Source: UBA10908 sp964608965
GTDB taxonomy: Bacteria; Bacillota; Clostridia; Peptostreptococcales; Anaerovoracaceae
Assembly (NCBI GenBank): GCA_964608965.1
Contig: CAZSPZ010000012.1
Coordinates: forward strand, 1 to 46,883
Direction of reading: 5' to 3'
Length of the DNA: 46,883 nucleotides
The notes beneath the pieces are model-generated. The model had not been told where the DNA came from, did no database searches, and saw only the letters and a program-made list of their open reading frames with translations. The first letter of the stretch is position 1, and each line of letters opens with the position of its first letter. The position numbers and the translations under genes were made by a program. This document shows positions 22,727 to 30,811 of this stretch, piece after piece.

Positions 22727-23470
22727 TCAATCGCTGATTACAACATCCCTCTCTTTGCAGAACGGATTTTGCCTTACTTCCAGTGAATAGAGATAAGGAT
22801 ATTCCAGACTCAAATGGCTCATGTATTGGACCCATTGAATAAGAAGCGTCTTTAGCGCTCTTTGAATGTCGCCGGAAAGATGCGCCATATCTGTCTTGTT
22901 GTCATCGTCAAACCGATTCCTGGCGATCAATTCCTCCGTTACATGGAAAACAGCAAGGAGCATATCCGTAAAAGTGTCGTGTTCTAAAAGGTTGGGATTT
23001 TCGATCATGCGAATTAAAAAATCCCGTTTACCTTTCAACAAAAATTTTAAATGTTCAAGCTGCTGCGCATCGGATTCCACAAACATGCTTGAATTTTGAA
23101 GGTATCTTACTGTTTTTGAAAACATATCGCTTGTCCAGTCGGTTTGGACGTTCAACTTTTCATTGTAATTTTCACAATTTTTGCAGAAGACAGTCAAGCT
23201 CATCAGAATATCCATTCCTGCCTCGCTGAAAAACGCATTGATGACGATATTTATCTTTTTGAGTCTTTCATTCTTTTCACGGCTTTTCAGATACTTTCCA
23301 AGAACGACCGTAACGATTGCTATCTGAAGCGGGAGGAAGGCAAAATCCTGTAGAATGTAAAACCCCGTGTCGCGCGGAGAATCAAAGATCAGGATTTGAA
23401 TCGCATAAAAAAACAGCGAAAGGATAGCCAGAAGCAACACGATCCAAAAACTCGAATTTAATCTCTTCAT
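22727..23470 (-). CDS. Membrane protein of unknown function with long helical cytosolic domain
   Basis: I do not recognise this 247-residue protein. Two N-terminal membrane helices (SFWIVLLLAILSLFFYAIQIL and FAFLPLQIAIVTVVLGKYL, about residues 7-60) are followed by a soluble helical part with SLTVFCKNCENYNEKL, LEHLKFLLKGKRDFLIRMIENP and a conserved-looking ELIARNRFDDDNKTDMAHLSGDIQRA cut here as DDDNKTDMAHLSGDI. It ends with CKERDVV. The longer frame from 23533 has its ribosome site at the predicted transcription start, so the ATG at 23470 with GGAGGAG is preferred. It lies between the GH113-like gene and the peptide importer operon, in a separate unit with its own promoter. Confidence 0.75.
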   Translation of the reverse strand: MKRLNSSFWIVLLLAILSLFFYAIQILIFDSPRDTGFYILQDFAFLPLQIAIVTVVLGKYLKSREKNERLKKINIVINAFFSEAGMDILMSLTVFCKNCENYNEKLNVQTDWTSDMFSKTVRYLQNSSMFVESDAQQLEHLKFLLKGKRDFLIRMIENPNLLEHDTFTDMLLAVFHVTEELIARNRFDDDNKTDMAHLSGDIQRALKTLLIQWVQYMSHLSLEYPYLYSLEVRQNPFCKERDVVISD

Positions 23471-23549
23471 TTTCTCCTCCAACCTTTTCGTTTTAATGTG
23501 CAACGAATCCATATGAATCAATGCAATAGTCATTTTTTAATCCTTTATA

Positions 23550-23578
23550 ATTATACCCGAACTTACGATCACCGTAAA
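23550..23578 (-). promoter_or_regulatory. Promoter of the membrane-protein gene
   Basis: Minus strand TTTACG (23573-23578), 17-base spacer, TATAAT (23550-23555). Start near 23543. Confidence 0.65.
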
Positions 23579-23604
23579 GCGATAGCATGAAACGACCATC
23601 CTCG

Positions 23605-23642
23605 AAGAACAAACGACACCCTGCAAGGTGTCGTTTGTTCTT
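23605..23642 (-). terminator. Strong terminator after the peptide-binding protein gene
   Basis: A 16-bp perfect stem (23605-23620 with 23627-23642) around a 6-base loop. It ends the peptide importer operon; U-rich tails are short on both sides. Confidence 0.8.
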
Positions 23643-23673
23643 ACTATTATTAAACTAAACTATAAACGCTAAA

Positions 23674-25227
23674 CTATAATGCTAAATCGTTCCAGTAAAT
23701 GAATCCATTCTGTAGGATATTGATGCCTTTTACCGCTGTGTTGTACGCTACATAATACACGTCGCTGTAAACCGGGATCATATTCCATTCGGGATGCAGC
23801 ATTTCGATCTGGATTGCTCCGAGTTTGTCGCTGCGCTCTGCGTCATCCACTGTGGTTGCCGCATCGTCGATTGCCGCATAAAATGCTTCGTTGTTGTTTG
23901 CAGCGTTCGGGTCGTCGAAGCAGCAGTTCAGAATGAGAATCGGCTCTGCCCATTCAAGAGAGTGGATGCCGGTATCATAGTCGTTTGCACATAAGTACTC
24001 GTGTACATAGTTCCAGTCAATCGCTTCGATATTCATTTTGAATCCATATTGCTTCAGTTGTTCCTGCATGCCCTGAACGAAGATTTGTCTGGTAGGATCC
24101 GTGGATGCATACATGATGAACTCAGCCATCTGACCGTCTTTATCCAGATATCCGTCACCATCGGTGTCTGCCCATCCCGCCTCAGCGATCAGTGCCTTAC
24201 CTCTTTCGACGTCATTTGCATAATTGGTCATGAAGTCATCCTTGGCTGCCTGGGAGAAATACATCATATTGTCGAAAATCATGGAATAGGCCGGAACAGC
24301 TGCGCCGTTTGTCAGCTCGCAGATGGCTTCTCTGTCCAGCAAGAGGCAAAATGCCTGGCGAAGCTTAAGATCCGCAAAAATACTGTTGTCTGTGTTGATT
24401 TCCATAAAATCGACAACAGGGTAGGTCTTTCGAGCGATTGTAACATTTTCGGAATCTTTCAACTGAGCCTGAGCATCCATGGTGATGCCCGACCAATAAT
24501 CAACCGTACCGCTCTTCATTTCTTCTATAATTGTAAAGTCGTCTGTGTTGAATTTAACGTATATTTCCTTAACAGTTGCCATGCCTTTATTTTCAACAAG
24601 AGGAACGTCTGTTACATATCCTTCGTTGGGTTTCAATGTAACATTGGAGCCCGGCTCATAACTCTCTACATAGTAGATACCATAAGGAACTGCGCCCCAC
24701 ATAAGTTCGTCCTTGCTCAGTGTGTCCAGTTGATCTTTGTCGATAACGCCCATAAAGCAGTCGCCAAGGTAGTAAAGAAGGTCGGAGCGGAAAGAGCTTA
24801 AGTGGAAAATAACTTCTCTTCCGTTTACTTCCATCGATTCGATGTTGGCGTAACCGTCGGCATAAGGACTGACTTCCTTGCCCCATTCGATAGAAGCTAC
24901 GACATCTTCAGGTTCAACCTGCTCGCCGGTTGCATAATACTTTCCTTCGGGAACTGTCATGGTCATGGTAAGACCATCTTCGCTTGTCGTAAGGCCGGTG
25001 CAAATGCCATCCAGCAATGCGCCGGTTTCGGGGTCGATGCTGAACAGAGAATCTGCAATCAAGCTTTGTACGGTAGACCATGTGTCTTGTTGATAAAGAT
25101 CAGTACCATACCATTCACCGTCTGCAATAACCAATTTTTCTTTTGCCTGATCTCCGCCGCCGCCACAGGCAGCCAGCGAGAATACCATCGCAAGAACCAG
25201 AAGCAGGGTAAGTGACTTTTTTCTCAT
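23674..25227 (-). CDS. Peptide ABC transporter substrate-binding lipoprotein (SBP_bac_5)
   Basis: This is the receptor of the dipeptide/oligopeptide importer. Signal: MRKKSLTLLLVLAMVFSLAAC with acylated Cys at about residue 21 and a GGGG linker. The SBP_bac_5 fold is evident: SLIADSLFSIDPETGALLDGICTGL, VPEGKYYATGEQVEPEDVVASIEWG, DLKLRQAFCLLLDREAIC, and DTDGDGYLDKDGQMAEF (a loop with Ca-binding appearance). Length 517 is normal. It is the last gene of the operon, after oppF, which is less usual than first position. Ligand could be short peptides, nickel or other; peptide is favoured because of the upstream peptidase-like gene. Confidence 0.92.
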   Translation of the reverse strand: MRKKSLTLLLVLAMVFSLAACGGGGDQAKEKLVIADGEWYGTDLYQQDTWSTVQSLIADSLFSIDPETGALLDGICTGLTTSEDGLTMTMTVPEGKYYATGEQVEPEDVVASIEWGKEVSPYADGYANIESMEVNGREVIFHLSSFRSDLLYYLGDCFMGVIDKDQLDTLSKDELMWGAVPYGIYYVESYEPGSNVTLKPNEGYVTDVPLVENKGMATVKEIYVKFNTDDFTIIEEMKSGTVDYWSGITMDAQAQLKDSENVTIARKTYPVVDFMEINTDNSIFADLKLRQAFCLLLDREAICELTNGAAVPAYSMIFDNMMYFSQAAKDDFMTNYANDVERGKALIAEAGWADTDGDGYLDKDGQMAEFIMYASTDPTRQIFVQGMQEQLKQYGFKMNIEAIDWNYVHEYLCANDYDTGIHSLEWAEPILILNCCFDDPNAANNNEAFYAAIDDAATTVDDAERSDKLGAIQIEMLHPEWNMIPVYSDVYYVAYNTAVKGINILQNGFIYWNDLAL

Positions 25228-25257
25228 AATTTCCTCCTTATTTCCTATAACTTCTCG

Positions 25258-26232
25258 TTAATTATATTTTAGCGGATGAATACATGCCACCTGATGATCC
25301 TTGCCAACTGTCAAATTATCAGGATCCTTTTCTTTGCATTCAGGTGTTGCGTACTCGCATCTCGCGTAAAATCTACATCCGGCTTCCATGTTAATAAGGC
25401 TCCCGGGGTCGCCTTTCATAATTGCTTTTACCCGCCCTCTGTCTAAAGGGTCAAGAATGGGGGCTGCATCCATCAGGCCTTTTGTGTACGGATGACGGGG
25501 AGAGTTGCATATCGTCTCCGTCGGGCCAAATTCTATCAGCTGACCCAAATACATCACCGCCATTTTATGGCTCACATATTTAATGACATTGAGGTCGTGT
25601 GTAATGATGATATATGTCAGGTTCATCTGTTCCTGAAGATCCAGCAATAAGTTAAGGATTTGCGCCTGAACGGAAACATCCAGCGCACTGGTCGGTTCAT
25701 CCAGAATCATGATTTTGGGCGAAAGTGCAAGCGCCCGTGCTATAGCAATCCGCTGCAACTGACCGCCCGAAAGCTGATGAGGGAAGCTATCCAGGTACCG
25801 AAGGTCCATTTTGACCATTTCCATAACTTCTCTTGCCTTTTTCTTGGCGGAAGATCTTTGGACGCCGTGAATGATCATCGGGCGCATAATCGAGCTTTCC
25901 ACTGTCTCTCTGGGGTTAAGATTCGAAGCCGGATCCTGGAACACCACAGCAATTTCTCTGTGCAGTTTATCCATATCCTTCTTTGTGGCATTGGAGAGGT
26001 CTACTCCGTCGATAATCACGTTTCCGCCTGTCATTTTCGTTAGACTGAGCAGCGCCCTGGCCAATGTTGTTTTACCGCTTCCTGACTCTCCCACAAGACC
26101 CACGATTTCGCCCTCTTCCACAGAAAAGGAGATGTTGTCCACCGCTTTTACCGTACGATTGCTCTGCTTTATAAAGCCTTTTTGTATCACAAAATGCTTC
26201 TGTAAATTGATAAGTTCTACCATCTTAGCCAT
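25258..26232 (-). CDS. Peptide ABC transporter ATPase, DppF/OppF-like
   Basis: This is one of two ATPases. Motifs: Walker A GESGSGKTT (about 43-51), signature LSGGQLQRIAIARAL, Walker B IMILDEPTSALDVSVQ, H-loop THDL. The C-terminal oligo_HPY region CRFYARCEYATPECKEKDP carries the cysteines typical of OppD/DppF. 324 residues is usual. It begins 3 bases after the stop of the DppD-like gene. Confidence 0.93.
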   Translation of the reverse strand: MAKMVELINLQKHFVIQKGFIKQSNRTVKAVDNISFSVEEGEIVGLVGESGSGKTTLARALLSLTKMTGGNVIIDGVDLSNATKKDMDKLHREIAVVFQDPASNLNPRETVESSIMRPMIIHGVQRSSAKKKAREVMEMVKMDLRYLDSFPHQLSGGQLQRIAIARALALSPKIMILDEPTSALDVSVQAQILNLLLDLQEQMNLTYIIITHDLNVIKYVSHKMAVMYLGQLIEFGPTETICNSPRHPYTKGLMDAAPILDPLDRGRVKAIMKGDPGSLINMEAGCRFYARCEYATPECKEKDPDNLTVGKDHQVACIHPLKYN

Positions 26233-26235
26233 AAC

Positions 26236-27216
26236 TTACGCCTCCGTTCCTGTTTCATCTGCAAGAAAGCACCTGTACATATGCGTCTGACTTGCAAAGA
26301 GTTCGACAGGAGTTTCGTTCATGCATCGATCCTGTACGTAAGGGCATCTGTTGGAAAACCTGCAGCCCGGCTTTTTATCCATGATTCTTGGGACGGACCC
26401 CTCAATTGTCTGGAGTCTCCCCTCTTTCTGGGCTTTTCGGGGCAGCGCTTTCATAAGCAGCCTCGTATACGGGTGTTTTGCATTTTTGAATATCTCAAAG
26501 ACATCCCCGTATTCAATCACTTCGCCGGCATACATAACGGCGATCCGGTCCGCAACTTCCGCTACCAGGCCGAAGTTATGAGTAATCAACATGATTGCCG
26601 TGTTATGCTTGTTTTTTAAATCCTTAATAATCTCTAAAATCTGCGCTTCGATTGTTACATCCAACGCCGTTGTCGGTTCGTCTGCAATAAGGAGCTGAGG
26701 GCTTCTTGAAAGCATCATGGCGATCATGACTCTTTGACGCATTCCACCTGATAGTTCGTGCGGGAAACTGTTCACCCGTTCTTCCGCATCCGGCATTTTG
26801 ACGTCTTTATATAAAGCAATTACCTTTTTCCAGGCGTCCGTTTTGTTTACACCGTCAAGAAGAATTGCTTCCTCTACCTGACTCCCGGTTTTGTAGACAG
26901 GATTTAAAGAATCCAGCGGGTTCTGGAAAATCATGCCGATGTGTCTTCCCCTTATTTTTTCAATATCCCTTTTAGACAGTGATCTTAAATCTTGACCCTC
27001 GAATATGATTTTTCCGTCAACCTGTTCATTTCCGCCGGGAAGAAGGTTCATAATGCTATGCGCGACGGTAGACTTTCCGCATCCGGACTCTCCGACTATC
27101 GCAAAAATTTCACCTTTGTTAATCGAAAGATTTACATCGTAAACTGCAGAGAGATATCCACCTTTCACCTTATAATCAATACTTAGATGTTCCAGTTTTA
27201 ATAATTCTTCGTTCAT
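26236..27216 (-). CDS. Peptide ABC transporter ATPase, DppD/OppD-like
   Basis: This is the second ATPase, 326 residues. Motifs: Walker A GESGCGKST (about 38-46), GRHIGMIFQNPLDSLNPVY (the DppD-type Q-loop), signature LSGGMRQRVMIAMML, Walker B LLIADEPTTALDVTIE, H-loop THNF and oligo_HPY CRFSNRCPYVQDRC. GAGGAG lies upstream of the ATG at 27216. Complete and coupled to neighbours by short gaps. Confidence 0.93.
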   Translation of the reverse strand: MNEELLKLEHLSIDYKVKGGYLSAVYDVNLSINKGEIFAIVGESGCGKSTVAHSIMNLLPGGNEQVDGKIIFEGQDLRSLSKRDIEKIRGRHIGMIFQNPLDSLNPVYKTGSQVEEAILLDGVNKTDAWKKVIALYKDVKMPDAEERVNSFPHELSGGMRQRVMIAMMLSRSPQLLIADEPTTALDVTIEAQILEIIKDLKNKHNTAIMLITHNFGLVAEVADRIAVMYAGEVIEYGDVFEIFKNAKHPYTRLLMKALPRKAQKEGRLQTIEGSVPRIMDKKPGCRFSNRCPYVQDRCMNETPVELFASQTHMYRCFLADETGTEA

Positions 27217-27231
27217 GAACCGCTCCTCTTT

Positions 27232-28080
27232 CTATTGAGATTTCATGTGTGGATCGAGAATATCCCTTACACCTTCTCCGAGTAAACTGAATCCCAGCAC
27301 TGTATACATCAGTGCAAGGCCGGGGAAAATACTAAGCCACGGCGCACTGCCGATATAATTTATTCCGTTGGATAATGCAAGCCCCCAGTCCGGAGACGGT
27401 GCCTGAGAACCAAGTCCAAGGAAAGATAACGTCGTCGTGGAGAGAATCGTTGCCGGAAGTGTCGTGGAAACCATAACGATCAACGCCGGGACCACATTGG
27501 GGAGAATATAGCGAAACATGAGCGCCGCAGAAGATTCGCCAAATGCGGCTCCTGTCTCAACGAACGCCATTGTTTTTATAGACATGGTCTTTGCCCGTAC
27601 AGGCCTTGCATAAGACGCCCAGCATACCATCGCTATGGCTACGACTGAATTCGTAAGACCTTTTCCCATTAAGGTAACAACCGCCAGAGCAAGGATGGTA
27701 CTGGGAATGCACCATGTAAGATCTGTAAGAAAAGAGAAAACTTTATCTACCCATTTCCCGAAATATCCGCAGGCAAGGCCTACGGTAACGCCAATCACCA
27801 GTTGGAGCGTTGCGCCCAGGAATGCCACCCAGAGAGTAAGTCTTGTTCCATGGATAACGCGGGATAAAACATCTCTTCCCAGCTCGTCTGTCCCAAAGAT
27901 AAATTGTCCGCTCGGAGCCGCAAGCTGCGCACCCACGCCTTGATCTGTGTAGCCGTAAGGCGCTAACTGGTTTGCGAAGACAGCGACTAAGATCACACTT
28001 AAGAGCATTAGGAAACCTATCATAAAATTAAGGTTTTTCAGACAAGAAGTGAATGTTTCTTTGAATTTACTGTTGTTCAT
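27232..28080 (-). CDS. Peptide ABC transporter permease, DppC/OppC-like
   Basis: This is a membrane subunit. The 282-residue protein has the DppC N-terminal helix (MIGFLMLLSVILVAVFA), the segment APSGQFIFGTDELGRDVLSRVIHGTRLTLW (the FGTDELGRDVLSR block is diagnostic) and the ATPase contact loop ESSAALMFRYILPNVVPA. Ends with GVRDILDPHMK, as in the family. It overlaps the DppB-like stop by one base. Confidence 0.94.
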   Translation of the reverse strand: MNNSKFKETFTSCLKNLNFMIGFLMLLSVILVAVFANQLAPYGYTDQGVGAQLAAPSGQFIFGTDELGRDVLSRVIHGTRLTLWVAFLGATLQLVIGVTVGLACGYFGKWVDKVFSFLTDLTWCIPSTILALAVVTLMGKGLTNSVVAIAMVCWASYARPVRAKTMSIKTMAFVETGAAFGESSAALMFRYILPNVVPALIVMVSTTLPATILSTTTLSFLGLGSQAPSPDWGLALSNGINYIGSAPWLSIFPGLALMYTVLGFSLLGEGVRDILDPHMKSQ

Positions 28081-29006
28081 TACTTGTCACCCCCGCCCAT
28101 TTCAATTCTTATTCTGGGATCCAGTGTCGCGATGACAATATCGCTTAGAAGGTTGAAGAGAACAGTCAGTATCGCTATAAATAAAAGCACCGCCTGTACA
28201 ACAGGAAAATCTTGCACAACAATTGAATTAAGAAGCAGATTTCCCATGCCGGGAATTCCGAATATTTTTTCTGTCACGACCGCCCCGGAAATAAGCCAAG
28301 GGATCGACATGAAAACCTGGACAGTAACCATAATCAAAGCATTTCTCAGAACATGTTTAGCCATCACGGTTCTTTCAGGGAGACCTTTGGCGTAAGCTGT
28401 CGTAACAAATTTTTCATTCAGCACTTCCAAAACTTCGGACCGGGTCAAACGCAGCGTTCCGGCCAAAGTGGAGGCCACGAGCGCAAAAATCGGAAGAATA
28501 AAGTACTCTATGCCCTGATATCCACTGATGGGAAGCCATTTGAGCTTGACGGCAAAAACTATGATCAACAGAGCGCCAAGCCAGAAGCTTGGCATTGCCG
28601 TCAATATTAAGGTGAAATTTACTGTAAACCTATCAAATAAGGAGTTCTTTTTTATCGCACACAGCAATCCGATCGGCAAAGCGATCAGCATTTCAATAAG
28701 GAGCGCCCATCCGCAAAGAACGACGCTTCTTGGGACTCTATCTTTCATAAGACTCCACACGGGAACCTTGTATCTTACAGAATTGCCCAGGTCGTGGTCG
28801 ACAACAATATCTTCAACCCAGCTCAGATACTGCTCGTGCATCGGGCGGTCATAGCCCAGTTCATGAATCATCTCCGCCCTCTTCTCTGCCGGAACTTTTC
28901 GATCAACCATAATATCGATCGGATTGCCGGGCATCATGTAGAGGAGGCTGAATACAAGGATTGATACGGCGACCACTAACAGTACGCCTAGCGCTAAGCG
29001 CTTCAA
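28080..29006 (-). CDS. Peptide ABC transporter permease, DppB/OppB-like
   Basis: This is a membrane subunit of 308 residues with six predicted helices. Diagnostic parts: VSILVFSLLYMMPGNPIDIM, LGYDRPMHEQYLSWVEDI (the extracytoplasmic region of DppB), ALPIGLLCAIKKNSLFDRF, and the coupling loop YAKGLPERTVMAKHVLRNALI. Ends with DIVIATLDPRIRI, as usual. It follows the serine hydrolase gene by about 59 bases with no terminator, so one transcript is likely. Confidence 0.94.
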   Translation of the reverse strand: MKRLALGVLLVVAVSILVFSLLYMMPGNPIDIMVDRKVPAEKRAEMIHELGYDRPMHEQYLSWVEDIVVDHDLGNSVRYKVPVWSLMKDRVPRSVVLCGWALLIEMLIALPIGLLCAIKKNSLFDRFTVNFTLILTAMPSFWLGALLIIVFAVKLKWLPISGYQGIEYFILPIFALVASTLAGTLRLTRSEVLEVLNEKFVTTAYAKGLPERTVMAKHVLRNALIMVTVQVFMSIPWLISGAVVTEKIFGIPGMGNLLLNSIVVQDFPVVQAVLLFIAILTVLFNLLSDIVIATLDPRIRIEMGGGDK

Positions 29007-29065
29007 AATATAATCTTTAATAATATCATCCCCTTTCCTAAAAGATTAATATCTATTGTTTTTTA

Positions 29066-30478
29066 TTATTCCGTCCTTTGAAAAATACGGCTTCCGCAGT
29101 TGACACCCCAAGCCTTTCCATCTCTTAAATGGAAGCGGAACGTGTTTTCGCGAACGCCGGTTTTTTGATCGTAAAGTCCAAAAACTGTGCCAAAACAATA
29201 GCGCAAATCTTTCTTCTCATCACGATATTCGCATGCAAGCTTGCCGTCATCCATGCTTATTTTGCAGTGTGCCGGCACGCCTTCGTGGCCGACATAATCC
29301 CCGCATAGCATTTCAGGGCGACTGAACTCCTTTCCGGAGGGTACTGCCCAGTGATGCTGCGTTTCAAGGGGAAGCCCAAGGATATAGTTAAAGCAAATCC
29401 ATTGCAGACTTTCCATATCCAGCTCGCTGCCGTTACACAGAACCGCCGCGGAATAGCCTCCCTCGACAAAACCTCCGTGCGTAGATACACCGTGAAGTTC
29501 TCCGCCATGGTCGCACATCATTTTTCCGCTTATTAAACTCTTTCTCAATCCCTGGCAGTAGTAGGGCTCTTTTTTTAATGGGTACTCGCTTCCGATCAAT
29601 AACTCAACCGCTTCCGCAGGTATGATTTGCTCTCCTTCGTACATACCTTTATCGCAGAGCATTTTGTAATACTTCGTGATGTCGAGTGCTGTGGATTTTA
29701 CACACGCACACCCCCTAAAGGGAGGCAGAACGGACCAGTCGTCGTCCTCGCTCAACGTCCCGTTTTCTTCTTTTTCAAAAAGGCTGGTGACGTTATCGTC
29801 TCCGGCCAAAGCTTTTGCCTGTGTGCAGTCCAGATCCAAAATAGACCTGTTCATGCCGAGCGGCTTAAAAATACGTTGGGTTAAAAATTCTTCCAGGCTG
29901 ATTCCGGCTGCCTGATCCACCACATACGAAAGAAGCGCATACCCTTCGTTTGAATAGCTCATGTATTCTCCGGGCGAGCCCAGGCTTCCATATTCACAAT
30001 TTGATATGTACTCAACAATCTGTTCTATTGTATTCATCTTATTGGGTGATGACTCCATCAGATGCCGGTGTGTGTCCGTATGGCGCTCTACGCTGTTCAT
30101 GGCAATCGACCATTCCAACGGTTCCATGGGAGGAATGCCTGCGCGATGCATTCCGATCAGTTTAAGCGTAACCGATTCGTCCGGAAGACCCGGAACATGA
30201 AGATCGGGGAAATACTTTGAAATGGGATCCTCCAAATTGAGCTTTCCTTCTGTTTGAAGTATGCAACAAGCCAGCGTAGTAAACGATTTACTCATGGAGG
30301 CTATTCCAAAGACGGTATTACCATCCACAGGGAGTTGCTTCTTTTTGCTTCTATATCCAAAACCTTTTTCGAAAAGGATGCCTTCCGGGCCTCTGATACA
30401 AACCGCTACGCCAGGGTAGTCTTGCGTCTCAATATACTTTTTAAGATACTGGTCCAATGCCGATACATTTCTTTTCAC
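29066..30478 (-). CDS. Serine hydrolase, beta-lactamase/D-aminopeptidase family
   Basis: A 470-residue penicillin-binding-fold hydrolase (class C-like). Catalytic SxxK is S61-M-S-K64 in FGIASMSKSFTT; the Tyr motif is MSYSNEGYALLSY (about 173-185), and a KTG-like HGG occurs in CDHGGELHGV. A C-terminal beta-rich part follows (LACEYRDEKKDLRYCFG). No signal peptide is seen, so it is probably cytosolic, which suits hydrolysis of imported peptides or D-amino acid amides. The start is a GTG at 30478 with GGGGAGGA upstream. It is first in the operon with the complete peptide importer, after a leader with an attenuator. The substrate is not known. Confidence 0.87.
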   Translation of the reverse strand: MKRNVSALDQYLKKYIETQDYPGVAVCIRGPEGILFEKGFGYRSKKKQLPVDGNTVFGIASMSKSFTTLACCILQTEGKLNLEDPISKYFPDLHVPGLPDESVTLKLIGMHRAGIPPMEPLEWSIAMNSVERHTDTHRHLMESSPNKMNTIEQIVEYISNCEYGSLGSPGEYMSYSNEGYALLSYVVDQAAGISLEEFLTQRIFKPLGMNRSILDLDCTQAKALAGDDNVTSLFEKEENGTLSEDDDWSVLPPFRGCACVKSTALDITKYYKMLCDKGMYEGEQIIPAEAVELLIGSEYPLKKEPYYCQGLRKSLISGKMMCDHGGELHGVSTHGGFVEGGYSAAVLCNGSELDMESLQWICFNYILGLPLETQHHWAVPSGKEFSRPEMLCGDYVGHEGVPAHCKISMDDGKLACEYRDEKKDLRYCFGTVFGLYDQKTGVRENTFRFHLRDGKAWGVNCGSRIFQRTE

Positions 30479-30647
30479 TTATTCCTCCCCACTTATTTGC
30501 AAACAAAAAGACACCGACGGAATATAAATTCCGTGATGTCTGTACTCACTGAAAGGTCATATCTAAATGGTTTCCGTTACGCAACATCCACTCACCTACG
30601 ATTCTGCAATTTATCAGTTAATATTCTTCGATTTCTATGACAAGATT
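30479..30647 (-). promoter_or_regulatory. Long 5' leader with terminator, candidate attenuator or riboswitch
   Basis: From the predicted start near 30647 about 169 bases precede the GTG, with an intrinsic terminator at 30509-30541. Upstream of it lie pairable segments: GTT/AAC around GCGT, GTGG with CCAT, GGT with ACC, and GTGA that can pair with TCAC in the left arm of the terminator, a possible antiterminator. I did not find the T-box AGGGTGGAACC core nor known riboswitch cores, so the sensor is unassigned. No Shine-Dalgarno plus short leader peptide frame was obvious. Confidence 0.5.
30509..30541 (-). terminator. Intrinsic terminator in leader of the hydrolase-peptide importer operon
   Basis: AGACA...CGGAAT pairs with ATTCCG...TGTCT, with a small internal mismatch, and is followed on the minus strand by TTTTTGTTT. 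It precedes the first gene by about 30 bases. Confidence 0.75.
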
Positions 30648-30653
30648 ATGTAT

Positions 30654-30682
30654 ATTATAAAACAAGATAAATATAATTGCAA
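30654..30682 (-). promoter_or_regulatory. Promoter of hydrolase-peptide importer operon
   Basis: Minus strand TTGCAA (30677-30682), 17-base spacer, TATAAT (30654-30659). Confidence 0.75.
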
Positions 30683-30731
30683 TTCGAAACAAGAAATTCC
30701 TAGAAAATTTGTAGTTTACACCCAATAAAAG

Positions 30732-30758
30732 GAAGAATCCGGTAAAACCGGACTCTTC
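30732..30758 (-). terminator. Terminator after SLH-domain protein gene
   Basis: GAAGAATCCGG and CCGGACTCTTC pair (one G-U on the minus strand) around a 5-base loop, followed by CTTTTATT on the minus strand. Confidence 0.8.
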
Positions 30759-30811
30759 TCTTTGTCTGTATAACCTTCTTACGTTTGCCGTATCGGCAGT
30801 CGCAGGATATT

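Noticed and set aside
24001..24801. Plus-strand open frame of 266 codons across the peptide-binding protein gene
   Set aside because: Long only because of codon bias of the real gene on the other strand; sequence has no domain features and no start signal.
30479..30647. T-box leader before the hydrolase-peptide importer operon
   Set aside because: The T-box core AGGGTGGAACC and a clear specifier stem are absent, and the leader is shorter than typical T-boxes.
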